From: an uncultured Lachnospiraceae bacterium
Lineage (GTDB): Bacteria > Bacillota > Clostridia > Lachnospirales > Lachnospiraceae
DNA: 46,091 bases
Assembly: GCA_947566705.1 (NCBI GenBank)
Contig: CANOLA010000016.1
Span: 1-46,091 of the forward strand
Direction of reading: 5' to 3'
Shown here: positions 7,616-16,581 of the stretch, piece after piece
How positions within the stretch are numbered: the first letter of the stretch is position 1
Layout of the letters: each line of letters starts with the position of its first letter
Program-made: the position numbers and the translations under genes
The notes under the pieces: generated by a model
Databases searched by the model: none
What the model was told of the DNA's origin: nothing
The model's input: the letters and a program-made list of their open reading frames with translations, nothing else

Positions 7616-8845
7616 ATGCGTAAGCTTGAACTTAAAGAACTTGAGATAGGAATGATTACTGCAGAACCGGTCATGACTCCTCTTGGCCAGGAGACGGCTC
7701 CCGCAGGCGCAGAAATCACTGAGCAGCTGCTTGACCAGATGAAGCTTTACCGTGTGGAATATGTCACTGTGGAAAGCGAAGACCAGGATTCCGTATCAGA
7801 GGACTCCCCGGCGCAGATGGCAGAGGCGGCCGTCCAGACGAAACCTCAGCAGGATGCAAAACCACAGCCTGAGGAAAAATCCCAGTCTCAGGAAGAACCT
7901 CAGGTACAAGAAGAACCAAAACCGGCACCTGCACTGAAAACAACCCATGCACAAAAAAGCAAAACCCACTCCCAGAAGGTGGCCGCTTCCTCTGAATTCC
8001 GAACATTCCAGATACAGTATGTGCAGGCAACGGACCAGATGAAACGTGCATTTACTGCCGCCGTTGAAAATAACCAGGAAATCGACACGAAACTTCTGCT
8101 TGGAAGTGTGGCGGATCTGTTCCGTTCCCGAAATACAATTTCAGAGCTGTTTGATATGATATACAATATGCGTACCGTGGCAGACTCCGTGTACGCACAC
8201 TGCCTGAACGTTGCGCTGATTTCACGTATGATCGGGCGTTGGCTCAAATACGAACAGCATGATCTGGACGTTCTGACACTTGCAGGTCTTCTGCATGACA
8301 TTGGCAAGCTGATGATTCCGGAAGAAATTCTTAATAAATCCGATTCACTGACTGATGAAGAGTTTGCACAGATTAAACAACATCCGAAATTAGGCTATGA
8401 GCTTCTTAAACTGCAGCCAAATATGGACTCAAGGATTAAAAAAGCCGCGCTTATGCATCACGAACGCTCTGACGGAAGCGGCTATCCGTCCCGTCTGACC
8501 GATGACTTTATCGACAGCTACGCAATGATTGTCGGTATTGCAGATGTTTACGATGCCATGACTGCTGCAAGGGCATACCGTTCCCCGCTTTGTCCGTTTG
8601 AGGTCATTGCAAATTTTGAGCAGGACGGTCTGCAGAAATACCATACAAAATATATTCTGAAGTTTTTAAAGGAGATTGCAGCTACATACCAGAGTAACCG
8701 CGTAATCCTCAGTGACGGACGAAGCTGTAACATCGTACTCATTAACCAGAACTCTCTTTCCCGTCCGCTTGTCCAGTTTGATGACAATTCATGCCTGGAT
8801 TTAGCCACGGCGAGCAAGGATTTGTATATTAAATCAGTTCTTTAA
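7616..8845 (+). CDS. HD-GYP domain protein, predicted c-di-GMP phosphodiesterase
   Basis: A 409-residue soluble protein. Residues ~1-55 form a small N-terminal domain (LKELEIGMIT...) common before HD-GYP. Residues ~56-125 are a Gln/Glu/Pro-rich low-complexity linker. The HD-GYP domain follows, with HDIGK at about residue 227, and MHHERSDGSGYP at about 280 supplies the HHE and GYP signatures. Proteins with intact motifs usually hydrolyse c-di-GMP. The start at 7616 is preceded by GGAGG; an in-frame ATG at 7556 lies inside the promoter and is rejected. The gene is monocistronic. It sits beside two c-di-GMP-I riboswitch loci at 13 kb and 22 kb, so it may tune their ligand. Confidence 0.9.
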   Translation: MRKLELKELEIGMITAEPVMTPLGQETAPAGAEITEQLLDQMKLYRVEYVTVESEDQDSVSEDSPAQMAEAAVQTKPQQDAKPQPEEKSQSQEEPQVQEEPKPAPALKTTHAQKSKTHSQKVAASSEFRTFQIQYVQATDQMKRAFTAAVENNQEIDTKLLLGSVADLFRSRNTISELFDMIYNMRTVADSVYAHCLNVALISRMIGRWLKYEQHDLDVLTLAGLLHDIGKLMIPEEILNKSDSLTDEEFAQIKQHPKLGYELLKLQPNMDSRIKKAALMHHERSDGSGYPSRLTDDFIDSYAMIVGIADVYDAMTAARAYRSPLCPFEVIANFEQDGLQKYHTKYILKFLKEIAATYQSNRVILSDGRSCNIVLINQNSLSRPLVQFDDNSCLDLATASKDLYIKSVL

Positions 8846-8861
8846 ACAATACGGATACAGT

Positions 8862-8908
8862 AAAAAACAGATGGATATTCCCTTTTGAGGGTATCCATCT
8901 GTTTTTTT
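8862..8908. terminator. Bidirectional terminator
   Basis: A near-perfect stem (AAACAGATGGATA / TATCCATCTGTTT, extended by CCC/GGG) has a short TTTTGA loop. It is flanked by A6 on one side and T7 on the other. It ends the HD-GYP transcript and faces the convergent operon ending at 9004. Confidence 0.85.
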
Positions 8909-9003
8909 GTGGAGTCTGCTTCTGTCTGCCTCTGTGTATACAACCATAAATCTGTCATTTAAGTCTGAGCACTGGAAAATATGGCTTGACATTAGTTTTC
9001 TTT

Positions 9004-9597
9004 TCACCAGATATTCTCTGAATCCGATCCGATGACAGTCACTTCTTCCAGCTCCGGCCAGCACTCATACCAGTCGATTCCTTCTTTCTCTGCCCGGCGC
9101 TGTGTATAGGCATCAATTTCAAGATGTCTGATTCCCTCTATCCCCATATAATATAAAAATGGAGATTCAGGAAATAAATAGTCCAGCTCATCCAGCGATC
9201 CAATACGCAGTGACCAGAGGCCGTCATAGCCAGCTTCCTCCAGCGTGTTATTGTGATGATTAGACAGACTGCATACACTTATCTCACGACATCGTGATAG
9301 TTTTGCATATATATTAACGCGTATATCTTTCTGTTCATCCCCCAGTGCGCCGTTGAATGCTTTTACAAATTCCGGTATGGTCTTTGCATCCTTTTTTTTC
9401 AGCTCATATGTATACTGAACCTCAGCAAGGATTTCCTTGTTCCCCTGATATACCAGTTCTTTCTTACCGACCTCATCATATATCGCACGGGTTATCCTGT
9501 CATTCGGTTTCCATCCCCCAGCCCCACGGAATATTTCTTCTATTAAAATAACGGCAACAATACCGATGGTACAAGCTATTTTTTTCAATGCTTTCAT
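9004..9597 (-). CDS. Exported or membrane-anchored protein of unknown family, second gene of riboswitch locus A
   Basis: A 197-residue protein with an N-terminal hydrophobic segment at about residues 6-22, probably a signal anchor or signal peptide. The mature part has short leucine-spaced segments (LWSLRIGSLDELDYLF, IRHLEIDAY, LEEVTVIGS) loosely like leucine-rich repeats. I cannot assign it to a family. It begins 5 bases after the stop of the large secreted peptidase-like protein, so it shares the c-di-GMP-controlled transcript. A partner, inhibitor or anchoring role is possible, based only on position. Confidence 0.65.
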   Translation of the reverse strand: MKALKKIACTIGIVAVILIEEIFRGAGGWKPNDRITRAIYDEVGKKELVYQGNKEILAEVQYTYELKKKDAKTIPEFVKAFNGALGDEQKDIRVNIYAKLSRCREISVCSLSNHHNNTLEEAGYDGLWSLRIGSLDELDYLFPESPFLYYMGIEGIRHLEIDAYTQRRAEKEGIDWYECWPELEEVTVIGSDSENIW

Positions 9598-9602
9598 GGT
9601 TC

Positions 9603-12600
9603 TTACTCCCCAATTTCCAGAATATTTGAAAAATAGCTCAGTTTCTCAGCATATTCATCATAGTTAATATAATAAATTTTCCCCCAGCTTACAACTTCAA
9701 GAATATAACTATAACTTAGTCCGTCATATTTTAGATATTTGGTATAACCAATAATCGTCATATAATGAGAATTTGTTCTGCCATCTTCAGATTTATCAGT
9801 AATATCAGCCAAAACCTTAGCATTTTCTTTTTCTTTATACAGACCAATCTTATGAGTAAATGAATAATATGAGAAAACTACTGGTAAATCCCTCGAAATC
9901 ATTTTCTCAATTTTTTTTGCGGTCTGTGTTTTTTCATCATCCTTTCCTCCGCAAGACGGTGCCCAGGTCACTCCTAAATAAGGATGATTGTTTGACGATA
10001 AATATTTCTCCATTTCCTGTTCCATACGATAAGGAGTAACACCAAACAAACGGTGAATCGGGTCATCCCCTAACCGATAGCGGTCTATGTTAAATTCCGC
10101 ATAGCGCATATAATCGTTCTTTTTAATTAACCCTGTGTCATGATTATAGTCTATGCTGTTTGAAGGCGCCGAATATCCATCATGCTGCTGTGTCAGATAC
10201 AATTCAAGGTCTGTCATTGCAATGACGCCGCATCCCAATTCTTTCATCCGGTATGCCGGAGACGACATGTCATCCTTATCTCCTTCCGGCTTACTGTCAG
10301 ACCACCAGCCCTGATTTCCTCCGAACACATCATCCGCATTATGTATATCTTCAAATTTCAAATACCTAATCCCAGGATATCTGTTGGATAATTCTTTGGT
10401 AACACCAGTTCTAAACCACGGATCTTCATCCTCCTTATCCCCAATACCATCCCCATCCGTATCCTTAACAGTAGGATTACTGTGCATCATAAAATACTTC
10501 ACCGACTGAACCACATCCATCCCGATGTACCGGTCATCAACATTGTAAATAATACCGGTTTCCTCAAAATCAGTCAGCCCGTCACCGTCCGTATCCTTTA
10601 ACGCCGGGTCCGTATATATTACCTGTCCGTTCGGCAGTTTTATCCCGGCAGTTTCATAAATATCATATAAGCCGTCCCCGTCATTATCTGTCGGATCTAT
10701 TCTGTCTACTGTTTCATTCTGAATCATTCCAAACATTTTGGAAATCTCATCCGCAGAGTTTACATAGTAATACTGGCCGTTTGTCTGGTCCGCCATTTTC
10801 TGCAGTTTTTCATGCTCCGGAACGCTCTGGACATTTACTGCATAAATCTGTATTCCATAATCAATGCATACGTCAATTGTAGGCTGGTAATAATTCACAT
10901 CACCATCGCATATCAGCACAATAATCCTCTTCTTATCCGTCCTCCTGTACTCAAAAACATTCAGTGCCTTAAGCAGCCCATCATTAACATTCGTCCCCCC
11001 GCTGACATGTAATGAATTTATCTTTCTTTTTAATGCTGCTTTATTGTTAGTAAACCCTGCTAATATACTCGCATATGAAGAAAACGAAATAAGTGCAGCT
11101 GCGTCCCCGTCTTCCTGCATGGCGTCAACAAAATTACATAAGGATGTCTTGGCATTCTCCAGGCACATACCCCTCATACTTCCGGAAACATCCACAACAA
11201 AAGCTATGTCAAAGGAATTCGCAGTTTCATCCCCTTCGCTGCTTGTCCGGTAATCAATATTTTCTCTCCATGCCTCATACCATGTATTTTTATCAACCAG
11301 CATATAAGTTGAAAAATGAGTTGTTTCATACGAAACTGTATGATTCTTTGTATCAACAACACTTTCCCTGTCCAGAATCTGATACCATCCGTTGGCTTCA
11401 TCATACCATAAAACAGCCAGGTCTTCTTCTTTTGTATCACCCAGGGCTTTTTCATCATATGTAAATTTGATGGTGGCAGTATCAAACGACACTTTGCTTC
11501 TTATCTCCACCGGTACGCCGACCAGTCCCACAACGTCCCTTGACAGACTGTCCATTTCATAGACATTGATAATACCAACATTTTTATTGATGTTACCGCT
11601 GGTATTCATTGAAACATCAACCTTAATGATTCCACGCCCTTCATTATCCGAAAATGAATTTTCCACCGTCTGGTTTAATTTTTCATCCGGATCCAGTATA
11701 CCATTGCCATCCGTATCCTGAAGGAGCGGACTAAACCCCAGAAAAACATCATCGTAATCATCCAGACCGTCCCCATCCGTATCTGCAGCCAGCGGATCTG
11801 ATTTATATCGGGATATCTCATCAAAGTCAGTTAAGTTGTCCCCGTCCGTGTCTTCACATGCAGGGTCCGTTCCAGCGTCGATTTCCCGCTTATTGGTAAG
11901 TCCGTCCCCGTCCAAATCTTCATCCGCATCACTGGTTCCGTTATCATCCGTGTCAGTTAGTAAGGGATCTGTCATTGTCATATATAATTCCTGGTAATCC
12001 GTTAATCCGTCCCCGTCCGTGTCTGCTTTCTGGTAATCCAGTCCCAGTTTTGTTTCAACGCCGTCAGGCAGTCCATCCCCGTCTGTATCCAGTTCAAAAG
12101 AATCCCCCATGTATTCCTGACGGCTTTTCAGCTCATAGTTTTTGGGCACATCGCTTTTACTGCCATCCTTTCCTTTAAATCCAACAGAAACGCTGTTATT
12201 TTTTGGAATGTTGGCGTTATACCCCGCATTCTTTATTACATAATGGTTATTCTCATGGGACTCAATTGTTCCATTCCATATTTCTGTTATCTCTCTGTCA
12301 AAATCAAATTCCAGTACCCAGTCCTCCAGCGTGCTGTCTGTATTATTTTTAATTGATATATCAGCAGTAAAACCGTCTCCCCAGTCACTGGATACGGCAT
12401 AATCAATGTCATACGCATCCTCTTTCACATCGTTTAATTGTCCAATTAACTGGTATCCCTCCGGAAACCCCTTAAAATCCTCCTGCCCGCTGATGCCAAA
12501 CTCCACGCTCTTACCAGCTTCAATATCCTGGTTCCATCCGGCATTCTTTATCACATAATAATTTTCTGTATGGGCGCTGACTGCCGCATTCCAGATATTT

Positions 12601-12950
12601 GAAACCTCGCTGCTGTAATCCATTCCAAGGCTCCAGTTCTCAATTATATCATCTCCGGTATTTTCAATTTTTACAGTGGCATTATATCCGCCCTTCCAGC
12701 GTTCTGTTAAAGTAAAAGTCACATTAAAATTTTTCCCCTCATAAACGTCTTCTGCCGTAACGCCGTCATTATCCGACTCTGTTTTTTCATTTTCTGATAC
12801 ATCATCTCCTGCAATCATGGAAGTTTCCGTTTCCGCCGGAACCGTCTGGGCATATATCCCAATATCCATACCACCTGTTCCGACTGCAGCTGCCAGTAAC
12901 AACGCCAGCATCCGCTTTGTCATCTTTCCTGCTTTTTTTGCTCCCACCAT
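9603..12950 (-). CDS. Large secreted protein: two CBM2-like domains, type-3 repeats, vWA, papain/C39-like domain
   Basis: 1115 residues. Signal peptide at ~1-35. Two CBM2-like domains at ~70-170 and ~178-275 (GYNATVKIEN, NIWNA, YYVIKNAGWN, VEFGISG). Calcium-binding thrombospondin type-3 repeats (DTDGDGLTD) at ~285-430 and again ~750-860. A beta module at ~440-560. A vWA domain at ~580-745 with intact MIDAS (DVSGS, a Thr in GGTN, CDGD). The C-terminal ~230 residues look papain/C39-like: ELGCGVIAM supplies the Cys, NSHYMTIIGY the His, and VVSWGKIYYI resembles papain NSWG but has Val for the catalytic Asn. No sortase motif is seen. It follows a c-di-GMP-I riboswitch. An internal ATG at 12923 matches the paralog's start and is an alternative. 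Confidence 0.85.
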   Translation of the reverse strand: MVGAKKAGKMTKRMLALLLAAAVGTGGMDIGIYAQTVPAETETSMIAGDDVSENEKTESDNDGVTAEDVYEGKNFNVTFTLTERWKGGYNATVKIENTGDDIIENWSLGMDYSSEVSNIWNAAVSAHTENYYVIKNAGWNQDIEAGKSVEFGISGQEDFKGFPEGYQLIGQLNDVKEDAYDIDYAVSSDWGDGFTADISIKNNTDSTLEDWVLEFDFDREITEIWNGTIESHENNHYVIKNAGYNANIPKNNSVSVGFKGKDGSKSDVPKNYELKSRQEYMGDSFELDTDGDGLPDGVETKLGLDYQKADTDGDGLTDYQELYMTMTDPLLTDTDDNGTSDADEDLDGDGLTNKREIDAGTDPACEDTDGDNLTDFDEISRYKSDPLAADTDGDGLDDYDDVFLGFSPLLQDTDGNGILDPDEKLNQTVENSFSDNEGRGIIKVDVSMNTSGNINKNVGIINVYEMDSLSRDVVGLVGVPVEIRSKVSFDTATIKFTYDEKALGDTKEEDLAVLWYDEANGWYQILDRESVVDTKNHTVSYETTHFSTYMLVDKNTWYEAWRENIDYRTSSEGDETANSFDIAFVVDVSGSMRGMCLENAKTSLCNFVDAMQEDGDAAALISFSSYASILAGFTNNKAALKRKINSLHVSGGTNVNDGLLKALNVFEYRRTDKKRIIVLICDGDVNYYQPTIDVCIDYGIQIYAVNVQSVPEHEKLQKMADQTNGQYYYVNSADEISKMFGMIQNETVDRIDPTDNDGDGLYDIYETAGIKLPNGQVIYTDPALKDTDGDGLTDFEETGIIYNVDDRYIGMDVVQSVKYFMMHSNPTVKDTDGDGIGDKEDEDPWFRTGVTKELSNRYPGIRYLKFEDIHNADDVFGGNQGWWSDSKPEGDKDDMSSPAYRMKELGCGVIAMTDLELYLTQQHDGYSAPSNSIDYNHDTGLIKKNDYMRYAEFNIDRYRLGDDPIHRLFGVTPYRMEQEMEKYLSSNNHPYLGVTWAPSCGGKDDEKTQTAKKIEKMISRDLPVVFSYYSFTHKIGLYKEKENAKVLADITDKSEDGRTNSHYMTIIGYTKYLKYDGLSYSYILEVVSWGKIYYINYDEYAEKLSYFSNILEIGE

Positions 12951-12984
12951 AAATTATTTCTCCGTTCTTTTACTGGCATAAACG

Positions 12985-13023
12985 CAAAAAAGCCGCAATG
13001 AATCATTCCTGTTCACTGCGGCT
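12985..13023 (-). terminator. Terminator of c-di-GMP riboswitch A
   Basis: A 12-bp stem with one wobble (AGCCGCAGTGAA / TTCATTGCGGCT as transcribed) is followed by TTTTTT on the minus strand. Its ascending arm starts at the 3' end of the aptamer, so aptamer folding and termination probably compete. Confidence 0.85.
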
Positions 13024-13110
13024 GAACCGTCTTAAAACGCATACTGTACCCAAAAACTGCATTCCGTAGACTTCAGGCTTTGCGTCCCCAGATTTCCCTG
13101 GGTTTGCCTT
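13019..13110 (-). promoter_or_regulatory. c-di-GMP-I (GEMM-I) riboswitch, copy A
   Basis: Transcribed leftward, the RNA contains GGCAAACCC, a hairpin CCCAGG-GAAA-TCTGGG with the GNRA-type GAAA loop, then GGACGCAAAGCC. A second long stem-loop beginning CTGAAGTCTACGG and closing GGATGGTTCAG follows. These are the diagnostic GEMM-I elements. The base before CAAACC is G, the position (G20 of Vc2, numbering from memory) that selects c-di-GMP rather than cGAMP. It controls the secreted protein at 9603-12950. Confidence 0.92.
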
Positions 13111-13122
13111 TATGATATTTTT

Positions 13123-13151
13123 AGTTTACCATAAATATGAATCAAAGGCAA
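13123..13151 (-). promoter_or_regulatory. Promoter of riboswitch locus A
   Basis: TTGCCT and TAAACT are separated by 17 bases, just upstream of the aptamer. The same arrangement and similar hexamers occur at locus B. Confidence 0.55.
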
Positions 13152-13206
13152 GCTGCTGACTGAAAGAATATCATTTTTCTTCAATTTTCCTTTTTCACAG
13201 CTCCAA

Positions 13207-13944
13207 TCAATACACCGGTTTTTCCATCACGACAAAGAGGTATTTATCTATTTTCTGCGTTGTCCAGAAATAACTTGCACTAAAAAAGTCCAAAAGCTTT
13301 TCTTTGTCCGCCTTTAAATATAGCACCGTAAATATAGGATAATCATAAGGATAACGGTAATATACCCGCTTAAACAAACCTATCCCATCATCGACATCAA
13401 ATCCGACCGGATAATAAGGCTCCAGTTTTTCCAGTATCTCCCTGCTTTCTTCATCCGTAAACGCATCCACCAGCTCTTCAATGTCCGGAAGCTTTTCCCC
13501 GTCCTGATAATCTGAAATATCCTCCACCGCATTGATAAAATACTCTGACATCTCATTCAGCTTCTCTTTATGCCCATTGCAGAATGCTGTCAGTTCATTT
13601 ATTATCTTTTCCTCCTCTTTTTTTTCAGCTGACGGAAAATTTTCCCAATTGGCGGCAACATATAGCATGAATTCCGCCCAGGGTCTCCCATAAGAACCAT
13701 CAAAAGGTTTTTCAAAAGGTCCCGGCATAATATACATCCCCATTTTCCCACTGGAAGAAAATGGTATGAAATTCTCCCCTGTTTCCCCACCGGAAGGATA
13801 TTCCGCTGTTCTGGCGTCAGCAGAAGCCAGCATATTATACGCCCCTGTCTTTTCAATGACAGAAGCTATCCTGCTGCCTGTGCAAAGCAGTAAGCCAAGA
13901 CAGAGGACTGCTGCTGCCATCATCACTTTTTTTGTTTTAATCAT
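13207..13944 (-). CDS. Small exported protein, paralog family member 1
   Basis: About 245 residues from the ATG at 13944, which is preceded by GGAGAAGG; an in-frame start 30 bases earlier is weaker. There is an N-terminal signal peptide (MIKTKKVMMAAAVLCLGLLL). The conserved core is shared with the proteins at 16582 and 17474: ELTAFC..HKEKLNEMSEY, then AVEDISDYQDGEKLPDIEEL, FTDEES.EILEKL.PYYP, and a C-terminal part ending KIDKYLFVVME. The family is unknown to me and has no catalytic motif. It lies upstream of riboswitch locus A, outside its transcript, so its expression may be independent. Confidence 0.7.
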   Translation of the reverse strand: MIKTKKVMMAAAVLCLGLLLCTGSRIASVIEKTGAYNMLASADARTAEYPSGGETGENFIPFSSSGKMGMYIMPGPFEKPFDGSYGRPWAEFMLYVAANWENFPSAEKKEEEKIINELTAFCNGHKEKLNEMSEYFINAVEDISDYQDGEKLPDIEELVDAFTDEESREILEKLEPYYPVGFDVDDGIGLFKRVYYRYPYDYPIFTVLYLKADKEKLLDFFSASYFWTTQKIDKYLFVVMEKPVY

Positions 13945-14096
13945 TATCACCTTCTCCTCACGTGTGCTCCACATTGAGCAAAATAATCTCTTGTCATTCA
14001 GATTTGTTAAATCTTTTATGCAAAAGGATTACTATAATTTTGATTATAGAAGCAGAAAGAGGCAAATTCAACAACGGTTTTAGCTAAATACGGTTT

Positions 14097-15149
14097 TCAC
14101 TTATATCTCAACTTGTCAGCGTGCATAAGCATTGCCTGTTCTAAAGTTTTACAAAAATCTTCGTATTCACCAAAGGATGCTTGGGAACCAAGCCAATATT
14201 TGAACGTTTTTTCGCTTTCTTCTACCGTCATCCAATATTGAACCGGAAAAATGGAATTATTTTCCTTTCTGGGAGAAGTCATATTTATATATGAGATTCC
14301 TGTATAAGAAAAACATTTTTCTCCAATCCACATAGCATTTTTGTTAATTCGGATGATTTCCGGACAATGCATCAGTTTTCTTGACAGATGCTGCAATTGA
14401 ATGAGCACTGCCCCAAACAAAACACAAAGCAGAAATAATATGTTTATTATTAAGGAAATTTCCATGCCGACATGTACCAAAACAGCAATAAAAGCAAACA
14501 CCAAAAGTATAAGCCCGATTCCACTGATTCTCAGAATCATTTTTCGTTCATCATGCCTGATCTGCGCCGATGATATAACTATATCATTAAACGGAGTATC
14601 CTCCTTCAAAGGATTCAAAGCTTCTACTTTTTCTTCGATAGGCATATTATTGCTGCGTTGCTCTCTGATGTATTGCATTACTTGTTCTAATTTTCTATCC
14701 GAAAAACCAAAAAGCCGATATGCTTTTGTTCCATTTGGATTTCTAAAATATAAATATACTTTTGTAGAAACAATTACTATGTACCAAATTGTATGCATTT
14801 TCTTCTTGATGTCGGCTCCTTCAAAATCATCAATAGAAAGCTGTACTTTTTGTCCAATTTTTTTAATCACAACGCTGTCTTTTGTCACCAAAACGGTTAC
14901 TCTGCGAAATACAACCATAATTCCTGCAATTACAATTCCTGTCAATATCGCAATGGGCCATTTGGTTACCCTATAAAGCAAACTCCAGCCAATGGATCCA
15001 ATTAATCCAAATAATCTAAATATTTTAAATAATCCAAAAAAATATAAAAAATTCAAAAAGTAAAGAAGACATCCTATTAAGATTCCCCATACAAAAATAA
15101 ACTTGATTTGTATTTTTATACTACCCTTTACCGGTTTATTCTCTGTCAT
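14097..15149 (-). CDS. Multi-pass membrane protein of unknown function, coupled to the broken ATPase
   Basis: 350 residues with two hydrophobic hairpins, at about residues 13-40 and 48-80, then a soluble PH-like stretch (VTVLVTKDSVVIKKIGQKVQLS). A further pair of membrane segments is at about 207-250, followed by another soluble beta-rich stretch. The pattern of paired TM segments followed by beta domains resembles membrane proteins with bacterial PH-like domains, but I cannot name a family. Its ATG overlaps the stop of the upstream ATPase by 4 bases (ATGA), so it depended on that gene for translation. Confidence 0.65.
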   Translation of the reverse strand: MTENKPVKGSIKIQIKFIFVWGILIGCLLYFLNFLYFFGLFKIFRLFGLIGSIGWSLLYRVTKWPIAILTGIVIAGIMVVFRRVTVLVTKDSVVIKKIGQKVQLSIDDFEGADIKKKMHTIWYIVIVSTKVYLYFRNPNGTKAYRLFGFSDRKLEQVMQYIREQRSNNMPIEEKVEALNPLKEDTPFNDIVISSAQIRHDERKMILRISGIGLILLVFAFIAVLVHVGMEISLIINILFLLCVLFGAVLIQLQHLSRKLMHCPEIIRINKNAMWIGEKCFSYTGISYINMTSPRKENNSIFPVQYWMTVEESEKTFKYWLGSQASFGEYEDFCKTLEQAMLMHADKLRYK

Positions 15150-16402
15150 CTATAATCCTTTCCATCTGATTTCGTCAGATACCTTTTCAACAGAAAACAG
15201 CAAAAATACGGAAAAGTATATATTCCGTCACTAAACCCGATATTCCCCACACAAAATTTAATTCCGTATCTGATATCCTCATATTTATCACTTGCAATCA
15301 GCGTTCGCAGTGATTTGGCACGTCCATTGGTCGCCCTGGCCTCCACCGGAATCAGATTTTCGGCTGTACGAACAAAAAAATCTTCTTCCAATGTTGAATC
15401 GTTTCTTTTATAGTAATAAAGAGCATATCCGCTTTTTGACAATGCCTCAGCGACAATATTTTCATAAAGCGCCCCCTTGTATACATCCAGATTCCGGTTT
15501 GCCCGTAAATCTTCCTGCGCTTCTTCGTCCAACATTGCAACAAGCAGTCCGGTATCTTTCATATATATTTTGTATTTTGTATCATCATAATTACCCTTAA
15601 GCGGAAGTTCAGGAAAATCCAGACAGTAACAAAGACTGATTACCCCGGCATCTGCCAGCCATTCCACACAGCCACGGTAATCTTTGAACCTCGCTCCATG
15701 CGCAACTTTGGAAATCTGGAATTTTTTGTTATCCTTTGCAAGCTGCACAGGAATCTGGTTAAATATATTTAATATCCTTGTCTGGTCTACTCCTTTGGCA
15801 TACTTACGAATATCTTCCTTGTAATCGTTTAGCAGCTGTCTTTGCATTTCCAGCGTTCCCTCAAATGTACCACGGATAATATACTCACGCACTACAGCAG
15901 GCATACCTCCCAGAATACAGTAATCAAGGAACAGTTCATGTCCTGTTTTCATCATTATATCTGAAAGCGGCCGCAGTTCCTTCATGCACAAAAGCAGTTC
16001 TTCCGCAAAATCATCTTCATAACCCTTTGCCCATAAAAATTCCTCAAAATCCAGCGAATGCATTTCATAATCCGATTTAAAACCCACACTATTACTTTCA
16101 ATCCGCCTATAAGAAATTCCAAGGAGTGAGCCGCTGCAGATAACATCAAACCTCCCATCAATCTGAAAGAATTTCAACGAAGTGGCAATCTCCGGAAATT
16201 CCTGAAGTTCATCAAAAAAAATCATAGTTTTATTTTCTATGAATTTTTTGGATGGATCAATTCTTGAAATATTTTTTACAATGCCATTTGCACTATATCC
16301 ATCCTCTGTTATTTTTCTGTATTTAGGCTCTTCAACAAAATTAATATAAATCACACTCTCATAATTCTCTTCCCCAAAACGTTTAATAGATTATGTTTTC
16401 CC
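15146..16402 (-). pseudogene. Broken AAA/DUF4143 ATPase (N-terminus lost, nonsense codon after the P-loop)
   Basis: A 402-codon frame from GTG 16354 encodes most of an archaeal-type AAA ATPase with a DUF4143 C-terminus: Walker B MIFFDELQEFPE, then CSGSLLGIS, and the C-terminal nuclease-like part with VEARATNG. In the same frame upstream the sequence reads GKT-stop-SIKRFGEENYES, where intact relatives have GKTYSIKRFG. A TAA at 16391-16393 therefore replaces a Tyr codon right after the Walker A GKT. The ~40 residues normally before the P-loop are absent; unrelated sequence is there instead. No active ATPase can be made from the GTG frame because it lacks the P-loop. It may be a decayed gene or a sequencing error plus a deletion. 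Confidence 0.75.
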
Positions 16403-16581
16403 AACAAAATCCGAGGGAATAAATTGGGATTCATCTCAAAATCTGAGGAAATCCTTCCTTTGAACATCAGCCTGGCATTTTCCATCAGAACATCTCCATG
16501 GAATATACTGCAGCTCGCTTCTCCCCTCCTGCTGTTTTTCCGGGCAGACCAACTGAAAGATTATCCCATTTTTTAATTCCA

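Noticed and set aside
10400-12100. Regularly spaced repeats of the type GTCCCCGTCCGT that resemble a repeat array
   Set aside because: They encode the DxDxDG calcium repeats of the secreted protein in frame, with 3-base periodicity; not a CRISPR.
13019-13110. cGAMP-selective GEMM-Ib riboswitch
   Set aside because: The base preceding CAAACC is G in both copies; cGAMP-selective members have A at this position.
16405-16500. A short open frame (MENARLMFKG...) ahead of the broken ATPase
   Set aside because: It is out of frame with the ATPase, ends quickly and has no recognisable family; more likely scar sequence than a gene.
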